A DNA stretch of 64,000 nt from Mesorhizobium sp. Root554. GTDB lineage: Bacteria; Pseudomonadota; Alphaproteobacteria; Rhizobiales; Rhizobiaceae. The stretch spans positions 2,095,222 through 2,159,221 of the forward strand of contig NZ_LMGA01000001.1 of NCBI RefSeq assembly GCF_001427025.1, given 5' to 3'. Under the pieces are notes generated by a model. That model saw only the letters and a list, made by a program, of their open reading frames with translations, ran no database searches and was not told the DNA's origin. The first letter of the stretch is position 1. Every line of letters begins with the position of its first letter. Positions 32,043 to 39,525 of this stretch are shown here, piece after piece. A program made the translations under genes and the position numbers.

Positions 32043-33245
32043 ATGCTCCACACCATTTCCGCTTTCGACCGCCTGGGCGAAGAAAACGCCTTCGCCGTGC
32101 TGGCGCGGGCCACCGCCCTCGCCCATCAGGGCCGCGATATTGTCAATCTCGGCATCGGCCAGCCGGATTTCCGCACGCCCGAGCACATCGTCGAGGCCGC
32201 CATCAAGGCGTTGCGCGACGGCCAACATGGCTACACGCCGGCCAACGGCCTGCTGGCGACGCGCGAGGCGGTGGCGCGGCGCACGCTTGCCACCACCGGC
32301 GTCGAGGTTTCGCCTGAAACGGTGATGATCCTGCCGGGCGGCAAGCCGACGATGTTCGCCGCTATCCTGATGTTCGGCGAGCCGGGAACGGAAATCCTCT
32401 ATCCGGATCCCGGCTTCCCGATCTATCGCTCGATGATCGAATTCACTGGCGCAACGCCGGTGCCGGTGCCGATCCGCGAAGCCAACGGCTTTGCCTTCTC
32501 GGCCGAGGAGACGCTTTCGCTGATCACGCCGAAAACGCGGCTGCTGATCCTCAACTCACCTGCCAACCCGACCGGCGGCGTCACGCCGAAAGCCGAAATA
32601 GAGAAACTGGTGAAGGGCATCGAGGCGCATCCCCACGTCGCCATCCTGTCCGACGAGATCTACGACGTCATGACCTATGACGGCGAGACGGCGACGTCGC
32701 TGCTCACCTTCCCGGAGATCAGGGATCGGCTGATCGTGCTCAACGGCTGGTCGAAGACCTGGGCGATGACCGGTTGGCGCATGGGCTGGTCGATCTGGCC
32801 GAACGGCGAGAAAGGCGCGCATCTGTACGACAAGGTGCGCAAGCTGGCCGTCAATTGCTGGTCCTGCGTCAACGCGCCCAGCCAGTATGCGGGCATTGCC
32901 GCGATCGATGGTCCGCAGGACGAGGTCGAGCACATGCTCAAGGCCTTCGACCGGCGCCGCAAGCTTGTCGTCGAAGGGCTGAATGCCTTGCCGCAGGTCA
33001 GTTGCATAACGCCGAAGGGCGCTTTCTATGCCTTTCCAAACATCGAGAAGACCGGCTGGAAAGCGAAGAAGCTGGCATCGGCCCTGCTGGAGGATGCTGG
33101 TGTCGCCCTGATCGGCGGACCCGATTTCGGCATTCTCGGCGAGGGATATCTGCGCCTGTCCTATGCCAATTCGGAAGAAAACATCCTGCGTGCGCTGGAT
33201 CGAATAAAAGAATTCTTGAACAAGAAAAATGCAGCCGAAACGTAA
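32043..33245 (+). CDS. PLP-dependent class I aminotransferase
   Basis: 400 residues, fold type I. Recognisable: NLGIGQPDFRTPEHI, YTPANGLLATREAVARR, NSPANPTGGV (PLP contact Asn), LSDEIYD, and the Lys in NGWSKTWAMTGWRMGW that forms the Schiff base, plus an Arg near LRLSYANS. This is the aspartate/aromatic-type group; substrate cannot be fixed. ATG 32043 follows AAGAGA. A hairpin terminator follows directly. The gene has its own upstream region, divergent from the GNAT gene. Confidence 0.9.
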   Translation: MLHTISAFDRLGEENAFAVLARATALAHQGRDIVNLGIGQPDFRTPEHIVEAAIKALRDGQHGYTPANGLLATREAVARRTLATTGVEVSPETVMILPGGKPTMFAAILMFGEPGTEILYPDPGFPIYRSMIEFTGATPVPVPIREANGFAFSAEETLSLITPKTRLLILNSPANPTGGVTPKAEIEKLVKGIEAHPHVAILSDEIYDVMTYDGETATSLLTFPEIRDRLIVLNGWSKTWAMTGWRMGWSIWPNGEKGAHLYDKVRKLAVNCWSCVNAPSQYAGIAAIDGPQDEVEHMLKAFDRRRKLVVEGLNALPQVSCITPKGAFYAFPNIEKTGWKAKKLASALLEDAGVALIGGPDFGILGEGYLRLSYANSEENILRALDRIKEFLNKKNAAET

Positions 33246-33273
33246 AAAGCCCGCCCCGGAAGGGCGAGCTTTT
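33244..33273. terminator. Bidirectional terminator, one mismatch
   Basis: A-tract, CCCGCCC/GGGCGAG stem with one mismatch and a T-tract, overlapping the stop codon of the aminotransferase and lying 25 bp from the DUF1344 stop on the other strand. Confidence 0.7.
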
Positions 33274-33297
33274 CGAAATCATCCGACGTATGAGATT

Positions 33298-33552
33298 TTA
33301 CATCTTGTCGGTAATGACGATGTTCTGCACGCGAGTCGGCGTGTTGCTGTCGAACTGGATGGTCACCTTCTTGCCGGCGGCAAGGCCTTCCGGAACGGCA
33401 ACCTGTTCATCAAGCGTGAAAGACTTACCATCGTCAAGGGTAAGAAGATGCGAACTAGAATCGTAGCTCTTGACGGTAGCCGCAAGATCTTCAGCAAATG
33501 CAACGCCAGTCATCATGGCGATACCAGCAATAGCGAGCACAAGTTTCTTCAT
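33298..33552 (-). CDS. DUF1344 small secreted protein
   Basis: 84 residues with a clear signal peptide (MKKLVLAIAGIAMMTGVAFA). The mature 64 residues form a compact beta domain: ATVKSYDSSSHLLTLDDGKSF, VPEGLAAGKKVTIQFDSN. DUF1344 proteins are common in rhizobia and Brucella, with unknown role. AGGAGGA lies just before the start, and a strong -10 box TATAAT (33577-33572) stands close upstream. A CtrA-like palindrome lies 170 nt upstream (33723-33739). Confidence 0.85.
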   Translation of the reverse strand: MKKLVLAIAGIAMMTGVAFAEDLAATVKSYDSSSHLLTLDDGKSFTLDEQVAVPEGLAAGKKVTIQFDSNTPTRVQNIVITDKM

Positions 33553-33571
33553 CACGTCCTCCTGAGTTGAT

Positions 33572-33577
33572 ATTATA
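33572..33577 (-). promoter_or_regulatory. -10 box for the DUF1344 gene
   Basis: Minus-strand TATAAT. No clear -35 hexamer (T-rich CTTTTT at about the right distance). It would give a leader of about a dozen bases that still includes AGGAGGA. Confidence 0.4.
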
Positions 33578-33628
33578 GAAACGTGGCGTGGTCGAAAAAG
33601 TTGCACCGCTCGACTTAAATACGGAAAC

Positions 33629-33657
33629 AAAAAAGGGCGGTCCGCATAGGACCGCCC
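33629..33657 (-). terminator. Terminator for the DUF533 transcript
   Basis: Minus-strand GGGCGGTCC stem (9 bp, 33635-33643 with 33649-33657, 5-nt loop) followed by a run of six T. It ends leftward transcription before the DUF1344 promoter. Confidence 0.8.
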
Positions 33658-33722
33658 CTAATATGGAACCGGCTTGGGAGGAGGATAGCCGATCCGACTG
33701 ATGAAAATGATGCGCTTGCTGG

Positions 33723-33739
33723 GTTAACCAATGGTTAAC
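33723..33739. promoter_or_regulatory. Palindromic CtrA-type site, TTAA-N7-TTAAC
   Basis: GTTAACCA-A-TGGTTAAC is a perfect 17-bp palindrome that matches the full CtrA consensus TTAA-N7-TTAAC on both strands. It lies 15 bp after the DUF533 stop and 170 nt before DUF1344. With a terminator between it and DUF1344, the target is unclear. Confidence 0.55.
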
Positions 33740-33753
33740 GGCGCATCGCGCCA

Positions 33754-34494
33754 TCACCAGCGCGGGTTCGGCGACGTCCCTGCCGGCACCGGCGCCGGCG
33801 TCTTGACCGAAGAAACCGTCGCCTCGACGTGATCGACCAGAGCGTCCGGCAGGCCCAGGCGACCCGCCAGCAGATCGAGGTAGCCGCGTTCGGCCCGCGT
33901 GTCGGGATCGATGGTCAGGCGCGAGGCGGTGTAGAGTTCGACCTTCTGCGCTTCCGTCTTTGCCGACCCCACGATCTCGTCGAGATCCAGCGGAGCGGCC
34001 AGTTCGTTCTTCAGAAACTGCTCGGCCTCGGCGCCAATACCGGAAAGACCGAGCTTGTTGCCGATCTTCTGACGCTCTTCCTCATCGATATGTCCGTCGG
34101 CCTTGGCGGCGGCGATCATCGCCCGCACCAGCGTCAGCGCGAATTCATCCTCGCCCTGCGGCGCCTGGGAAGGATGGAAATCGGTGCCGGCAGGCGGCGG
34201 CAGCAGTTCGGGCTCGGCCGACTGGTTCGCTTGCGGAGCGCTGCCCTGCTTGTAATTCTGATAGGCCTTGTAGGCGAGGCCGCCGATTGCTGCCAGCCCA
34301 CCGAGCTTGAGGGCCGAGCCGGTGACCTGACGGCCGGTGCCCGTTCCCAGAAGCACCGCGGCGATAGCCCCGGCGGCAAGCGGATTATCCTTGGCAAGCT
34401 GCGTCGCCTGCTGCGCCTTCTCGCGCACCGTGGATGTGGTCCCCGGTATGTTGGATCCCAGAAGATCGTCGAGCAGCTTCTTGGGGTCGAGCAT
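33754..34494 (-). CDS. DUF533 (TerB-like) inner-membrane-associated protein
   Basis: 246 residues. The N-terminal part has a hydrophobic stretch (LAAGAIAAVLLGTGTGRQV to LAAIGGLAYKAYQNY, about 40-85), a Pro/Ala/Glu linker (90-120), and a helical TerB-like domain at about 122-235: ALTLVRAMIAAAKADGHIDEEERQKI, and LDLLAGRLGLPDALVDHVEA. DUF533 proteins resemble TerB, a tellurite resistance/stress protein; function is unknown. ATG 34494 follows GGAGG by six bases. Single gene with its own terminator. Confidence 0.85.
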   Translation of the reverse strand: MLDPKKLLDDLLGSNIPGTTSTVREKAQQATQLAKDNPLAAGAIAAVLLGTGTGRQVTGSALKLGGLAAIGGLAYKAYQNYKQGSAPQANQSAEPELLPPPAGTDFHPSQAPQGEDEFALTLVRAMIAAAKADGHIDEEERQKIGNKLGLSGIGAEAEQFLKNELAAPLDLDEIVGSAKTEAQKVELYTASRLTIDPDTRAERGYLDLLAGRLGLPDALVDHVEATVSSVKTPAPVPAGTSPNPRW

Positions 34495-34624
34495 CAAAAC
34501 CTCCACAATTGGCCCGGTGCGGGCAGGTTGGACTGCAGGTGAAGTAGGCCCGGCAAGGCGACATTACAATGACGGGCGGCAGTTCCGATGTCGCAGACGG
34601 CGACGGGACCGACGTCGTAGACGG

Positions 34625-35551
34625 CTAGCTGCCGATATGGCGCTTGCCGCGCCGGCCGGCGAGTTCCACCTGTTTGTGCCGCTCGGCATAACGCGCGCGG
34701 TCCGCATCGGAGCGCGCCTCATGGCAGTGCGGACAGGAGACGCCCGGCACATAGAGTGGCGAGGCCCGCTCCTCTCTGCCCAGCGGGTGGCGGCAGGCGC
34801 GGCACAGTTCCGCATCGCCTTCCTCAAGGCCGTGGGTCACCGAAACGCGTTCGTCGAACACGAAGCATTCGCCCTCCCACAGGCTTTCATCGGCGGGCAC
34901 TTCCTCCAGATATTTGAGGATGCCGCCCTTGAGGTGGAACACGTCCTCGACGCCGAGCGACTTGATGTAGGCGGTGGCCTTTTCGCAGCGTATGCCGCCG
35001 GTGCAGAACATCGCCACTTTCCTGCCGTCCAGTTCCGCCCGGTGTTCCTCCACCCAGGCCGGGAACTCGCGAAAGCTTTTCGTCTTCGGGTCGACCGCAT
35101 GGCTGAACGTGCCCAGCGAGACCTCGTAATCGTTGCGCGTATCGATGACGAGCGTGTCGGGGCTGGCGATCAGCGCGTTCCAGTCCTCGGGCCGGACATA
35201 GGTGCCGACGCTCCGGCGTGGATCGATGCTTTCCACGCCCATGGTGACGATCTCACGCTTCAGCCGCACCTTCATGCGATGAAACGGCATCGTCGCGGCC
35301 TTGCTGTATTTCACCTCGAGGCCGGTGAAAGCCGGGATCGCTTCCAGATGCGCGATCAGTTCGCCGATCGCCGCCTCGCTGCCCGCGACCGTACCGTTGA
35401 TGCCTTCGGGCGCCAGAAGCAAAGTGCCCTTGATGCCCCGCCCGCAGCAGAATGCCGCCAGCGGCGCTTTCAACGTCTCGAACGCTTCGAGCCGGCAGAA
35501 GCGATAGAGCGCCGCGACCCGGAATTCCTGCGGAGATGTGGACTGGTTCAT
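34625..35551 (-). CDS. trhO: tRNA uridine(34) hydroxylase TrhO (rhodanese-related)
   Basis: 308 residues. An N-terminal domain ([33 protein letters not shown]) is followed by a rhodanese domain at about 120-220 with [13 protein letters not shown] and the active-site loop [13 protein letters not shown]. The C-terminal 50 residues carry CRACRHPL and CPHCHEAR, a likely zinc knuckle. TrhO (YceA) makes 5-hydroxyuridine at wobble position 34 of tRNAs. ATG 35551; a GTG at 35563 is possible. Divergent from the muramidase gene. Confidence 0.92.
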   Translation of the reverse strand: MNQSTSPQEFRVAALYRFCRLEAFETLKAPLAAFCCGRGIKGTLLLAPEGINGTVAGSEAAIGELIAHLEAIPAFTGLEVKYSKAATMPFHRMKVRLKREIVTMGVESIDPRRSVGTYVRPEDWNALIASPDTLVIDTRNDYEVSLGTFSHAVDPKTKSFREFPAWVEEHRAELDGRKVAMFCTGGIRCEKATAYIKSLGVEDVFHLKGGILKYLEEVPADESLWEGECFVFDERVSVTHGLEEGDAELCRACRHPLGREERASPLYVPGVSCPHCHEARSDADRARYAERHKQVELAGRRGKRHIGS

Positions 35552-35731
35552 CGCGAAAGCCACTATAGTCTGGAAACGAGGCTTTCAAGCCGGGCTTGTT
35601 CTACCCGCCTATTCAATAGTTTAGGCGAAGCCCGATTTGGCGGGTGACGAATTTCGGGGTGAAGTCTTAGCGGCTCCATCCACGCCCATCGGGCAACCAC
35701 GACAATGATCGCCCAGAAGGGAGACCGTTTC

Positions 35732-36634
35732 ATGTTCACCGATGACGTCGTCCGCGAGATCGCGCAGGCCGCAGCCCATCTCGGCCTTGAGCCGGCGCTG
35801 TTGCTGGCGGTTGCCGAAGTGGAAAGCGCCGGCAAGGCCTTCGCGGTCGTCAAGGGCAGGCGCGAACCGCTGATCCGCTTCGAAGGCCATTATTTCGATC
35901 GGCGGCTGGATGAAGAAAAGCGAACCTTTGCGCGCCGGAAGGGCCTTGCCTCGCCAGAGGCCGGCGCCATCGCCAATCCCGCCAGCCAGGCCGCCCGCTG
36001 GCGCATGGTGGAGGCCGCCGCCGCCATCGACGCCAAGGCCGCGTTCGAATCTGTCTCCTGGGGTCTCGGCCAGGTCATGGGCTCGCACTGGGCGTGGCTT
36101 GGCTACGCCAGCGTCGACGCGCTGGCAGCGGATGCCCGTTCCGGCGTCGCCGGTCAGGCAGGGCTGATGCTGAAGTATATTGAGAAGGCCGGGCTCACCG
36201 AGGCGCTGCGCAAGCGCGATTGGGCAGCCTTTGCCCGCGGCTACAACGGTCCCGGTTACAAGCAGAACGCCTATGACGCCAAGATAGCCGCGGCCTACCG
36301 CCGCTATGCGGGCGGTGACGACGGCGATGCGGCCCCCGCCGATGCACCCGACGGTTCGGGGTTGCTCCAGCAAGGCTCCAGGGGCGACGCGGTTGCGAAG
36401 CTGCAGCAGGATCTCGCCGCGCTCGGCTATCCGGTTGTTGCCGACGGCATCTTCGGTCCGCTGACGAAAATCGCCTTGCTCGCGTTCCAGGAAGATCATG
36501 ACCTCGATACCGATGGCATCGCCGGACCACGGACGCTCGCCGCGCTGAGGCTGGCTTTGCCCGAGGCTGCCGAAGGGCCGGGATTATGGTCCGTTCTGGC
36601 GGCATGGCTGGCGCGACTTTTCGGCCGGTCGTGA
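35732..36634 (+). CDS. Phage-endolysin-like N-acetylmuramidase with peptidoglycan-binding domain
   Basis: 300 residues. N-terminal muramidase domain (DUF3380 type, about 5-200): LLLAVAEVESAGKAF has the likely catalytic Glu, then RFEGHYFDR, SWGLGQVMGSHW, and ARGYNGPGYKQNAYDAKIAAAYRRY. A PG-binding-1 domain at about 215-275 reads LQQDLAALGYPVVADGIFGPLTKIALLAFQ. The C-terminus has a short hydrophobic/amphipathic tail. There is no signal peptide, as in phage endolysins, and no phage gene is near. RBS AGAAGGGAGA supports ATG 35732. It is probably a domesticated prophage lysin. Confidence 0.85.
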   Translation: MFTDDVVREIAQAAAHLGLEPALLLAVAEVESAGKAFAVVKGRREPLIRFEGHYFDRRLDEEKRTFARRKGLASPEAGAIANPASQAARWRMVEAAAAIDAKAAFESVSWGLGQVMGSHWAWLGYASVDALAADARSGVAGQAGLMLKYIEKAGLTEALRKRDWAAFARGYNGPGYKQNAYDAKIAAAYRRYAGGDDGDAAPADAPDGSGLLQQGSRGDAVAKLQQDLAALGYPVVADGIFGPLTKIALLAFQEDHDLDTDGIAGPRTLAALRLALPEAAEGPGLWSVLAAWLARLFGRS

Positions 36635-36735
36635 CGCTCACGCGTGGACTCGGATTCGCGCTTCTGCTAGATCGGCCGCTAATCGATAGCTGTATTAAAT
36701 CGGTTGAATTGCAGCGAGCTGGAACAGGACGCGCC

Positions 36736-37377
36736 ATGTCGAACAAAACCGAAAAACTCCTTTCGCTTCTGGGCGGCCAGCCGGTCATTCCGGTGCTGAA
36801 GATCGCCAGGGCAACCGATGCGGTGCCTCTGGCGCGCGCTCTCGCGCGCGGCGGCCTGCGGGTCATCGAGATTACGCTGCGCACCCCGGAGGCGCTGGAG
36901 GCCGTCAGACGCGTGGCGGGCGAAGTCGAGGACGCCATTGTCGGCGCCGGCACCATCCTGTCGGCGCGGCAGTTCGAAGAAGCCGCCGCCGCCGGTTCGA
37001 AATTCATCGTCAGCCCCGGCGTGACGCGCGAATTGCTCGCCGCCGGCCAAGCGAGCGAAGTGCCGCTGCTTCCCGGCGCCATCACGCCGGGCGAGATCAT
37101 GACCGCGCGGGAAGCCGGGCTGGATTTCCTGAAATTCTTCCCGGCCGAACAGGCCGGCGGCGCAGCGTTCCTCAAGGCGCTTGCTTCGCCGCTTGCCGAT
37201 ATCCGGTTCTGTCCCACCGGCGGCGTCAGCGCAAAGAATGCGATGGATTATCTCAGCCTGCCCAATGTGGTGTGCGTCGGCGGCTCCTGGGTTGCCCCGG
37301 ACGACCTGGTCGCAGCCGGCCAATGGGACGCCATCGAAGCCTTGGCCCGCGAGGCGAGCACGCTGCGCCACAACTGA
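36736..37377 (+). CDS. eda: 2-dehydro-3-deoxy-6-phosphogluconate aldolase
   Basis: 213 residues, a TIM-barrel class I aldolase. The catalytic Lys is in FLKFFPAEQAGG (residue about 134), a conserved Glu in VIEITLRTPEALEA (about 45), GAGTILSARQFEEAAAAG, and FCPTGGVSAKNAMDYL binds phosphate. It splits KDPG to pyruvate and glyceraldehyde 3-phosphate in the Entner-Doudoroff pathway; some members also act on hydroxy-ketoglutarate. No edd gene is beside it. It is followed by a bidirectional terminator. Confidence 0.93.
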   Translation: MSNKTEKLLSLLGGQPVIPVLKIARATDAVPLARALARGGLRVIEITLRTPEALEAVRRVAGEVEDAIVGAGTILSARQFEEAAAAGSKFIVSPGVTRELLAAGQASEVPLLPGAITPGEIMTAREAGLDFLKFFPAEQAGGAAFLKALASPLADIRFCPTGGVSAKNAMDYLSLPNVVCVGGSWVAPDDLVAAGQWDAIEALAREASTLRHN

Positions 37378-37426
37378 TGACCGGAAGCGTCATGTTCGAC
37401 GCCCGATCCATTGCGGCCTCACAAAC

Positions 37427-37456
37427 AAAAACCGCGCCGTTACGGCGCGGTTTTTT
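37427..37456. terminator. Bidirectional terminator between eda and the DUF882 gene
   Basis: ACCGCGCCG stem (9 bp) with a TTA loop between A-rich and T-rich flanks; serves both converging genes. Confidence 0.88.
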
Positions 37457-37473
37457 CTGGAGTGGAGTTTGCC

Positions 37474-39312
37474 CTACTTGGTGCCGAAACGCGCCACCGA
37501 CAGGAACTTGACCGCCGTTCCGGAGAACTTGTTGGTGTTCGCCACCTGGTCTTCGGACTGGAACCCTGCCGTGTAGACTTCCTTCGGCGCCGTGCGCACC
37601 AGATTGTAGGCGAAGCTCGGCGCGGTGGTGGAATTCTTGACCGTGGCGACATAGTCGGTGCTGTGGATCGCCCAGCGCGCGACGCTCGGCTGGGCCGTCG
37701 TCACCACAGCCTTCGGATCCGGCTTGGCGTCGATGGCGCTGGCGCGGCTTTCCTTGCGGGTCGTCTTGACGCTGCCGCCGATCGCCGCCGTGGGGTCTGA
37801 CCCTGCAGGAAGCGCCGCGATAGCCTGGCGAGGCGTGGCCGAATCGACAGCCGGATCGTTGAAGGCCGAACGCGGAGCCAGTCGCGGCATTGAAAGCGAA
37901 GCCACCTGGTAAGCATCCGTCGCAACCTCGCTGGAGGCTGTTTGCTCCAGAACCGCCCTGATCTCGTCGGGCCGCTGCGATGGCAGGACTGAAACCTTGT
38001 CGGGCCCGCCCTGCGCCGTTTCGGCGAGCGCCATCAGCACGGACTGCTGGCCGTCGGCCTTGGCCGCGACGCCATGTTCCGGCCGCCATGTCGGCACCGG
38101 CACGCCGGTCGAAGCGCCCGGCTCGCTATAGGCTGCGAGCGCCGTGGCGTCGGCGGTGCTGAAGGGGACGTTGGTCGGCGTCTGCTCAACCGCGGCGACC
38201 TGTACGGCCTCGCCGTTCTCGGCAGCCGCGTCAGCCACGCCGAACGGCACGGTTTCCGGCGTCTTCTCGCCTACGTCTGTCTTCGGACGTGGCGCAAAGG
38301 CCGGGAGCGGCACGCTGCGTGCGGGGAGCGCTGCGATGATGGTTTCCGGAGTCTCTTCCTTCGGCTCCTCCGCCACGGGGGCGTCCTCGACCGCGGGAAT
38401 ATTGGCGCGCTCCGCCTTGTCAGGCGGCACGATGGTGATGCCCGGCAGCGGCGGCTTCGCCTGCTTGACCTTCGGCTTGGGCTCGCTCGCAGCGGCCACG
38501 ACATCGGCTTCGTCGTCCGCCTCGTCGGCGCCACCGCCGAAGAACGCGGCGAGCAGACCGCCCGACTTCTTGGAGGAACCGCCAATGCTGGCCAGCGCGA
38601 TGGCTGTTGAGCCGTTCGCCTTGCGTGACTTGTAGGAGGCAACCGCCTGCTCGTAGCCCGGCAGCGGCCGGCCGTCGCTCGGCACATGCAGAGTCTTGCC
38701 GTTCGGGAAGACGCGCGCCAGTTCCTGGCGGCTGATGCCGGGCCAATGGCGCACATTGCCGACATCGAGATGCACGAAGGGCGAGCCTGAAGTCGGGTAA
38801 TAGCCGACGCCGCCGCCCTGCATTTTCAGGCCGATGTCGCGCAGCTTCTTCAGCGGTACGCCCGGAATGTAGAAATCGATCGCCTTGCCAAGCATATGCT
38901 GGCTTTTCTGCGCCACGCCTCTGGAACGGCTGCGCAGCATCGAATTGGTGGCCGGCGCGCGATAGCCGCAGATCACCTGGATGTAGGAATTGGCGCCGCT
39001 GACGCGGTAGGCTTCCCAGACCATGTCCAGGAGGCGCGGGTCCATCTTGACGGGCTCGTTGCGGCGCCAGTCGCGCAGGATGTAATTGATCTTCTTAAGA
39101 CCCTCGGGATCGTAGCGGCCATTGCGCTTGTAGACGATCTCGGCTTTTTCCCGCGTATGCAGATGATAGAACTTCAACGAGCGGGTTTCAGCGCTCGCGG
39201 CTGTCGCCATCGATGCAAGGAAAGCTGCTGCGGCCGCCGCGGCCGCCATCCATTTCGGCCAGACGATCGATTGGGATAGCCGTCCGTTACTGGGTCGTTC
39301 GATTCTGTTCAA
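37474..39312 (-). CDS. DUF882 (M15-like) secreted peptidoglycan peptidase with long tail
   Basis: 612 residues. Signal peptide within about 1-41 (AAAAAAAAFLASMATAASAE). DUF882 domain at about 45-215: LKFYHLHTREKAEIVYKRNGRY, VICGYRAPATNSMLR, SQHMLGKAIDFYIPGV and GVGYYPTSGSPFVHLDVG supply the zinc ligands of M15/YcbK-like carboxypeptidases. The remaining ~390 residues are an Ala/Pro/Lys-rich, low-complexity tail with no recognised domain, much longer than the ~200-residue family norm. The TTG at 39312 is the start with weak AAGG support; ATG 39249 is the alternative. A CtrA half-site (39394-39401) and a hairpin (39333-39360) lie upstream. Confidence 0.85.
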   Translation of the reverse strand: MNRIERPSNGRLSQSIVWPKWMAAAAAAAAFLASMATAASAETRSLKFYHLHTREKAEIVYKRNGRYDPEGLKKINYILRDWRRNEPVKMDPRLLDMVWEAYRVSGANSYIQVICGYRAPATNSMLRSRSRGVAQKSQHMLGKAIDFYIPGVPLKKLRDIGLKMQGGGVGYYPTSGSPFVHLDVGNVRHWPGISRQELARVFPNGKTLHVPSDGRPLPGYEQAVASYKSRKANGSTAIALASIGGSSKKSGGLLAAFFGGGADEADDEADVVAAASEPKPKVKQAKPPLPGITIVPPDKAERANIPAVEDAPVAEEPKEETPETIIAALPARSVPLPAFAPRPKTDVGEKTPETVPFGVADAAAENGEAVQVAAVEQTPTNVPFSTADATALAAYSEPGASTGVPVPTWRPEHGVAAKADGQQSVLMALAETAQGGPDKVSVLPSQRPDEIRAVLEQTASSEVATDAYQVASLSMPRLAPRSAFNDPAVDSATPRQAIAALPAGSDPTAAIGGSVKTTRKESRASAIDAKPDPKAVVTTAQPSVARWAIHSTDYVATVKNSTTAPSFAYNLVRTAPKEVYTAGFQSEDQVANTNKFSGTAVKFLSVARFGTK

Positions 39313-39393
39313 ATCAAAGGCCTTGTAGGCTGCCGTTTGTCCCCGGATTTGACCAAACGGATGTTGTCCACGTACACCCGAATATCGATCCTA

Positions 39394-39401
39394 ATGGTTA
39401 A
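39394..39401 (-). promoter_or_regulatory. CtrA-type half-site before the DUF882 gene
   Basis: Minus-strand TTAACCAT about 80 nt before the TTG start. The rest of the 213-bp gap (39313-39525) holds a 7-bp inverted repeat (CCGTTTG 39333-39339, CAAACGG 39354-39360), close to the start, and TAAACC-GCT-GGTTTA at 39477-39491. Confidence 0.35.
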
Positions 39402-39525
39402 TCGTCACTTATTGAAGTCGAAATGCGGTAACACCATGGCGATATCCCGGCAAAAATGCAACGCGATGCTTCTTGGTAAACCGCTGGTTTAGAGAGGAAA
39501 ACTGTCGCGGGGCTTGCGGTGCGTC

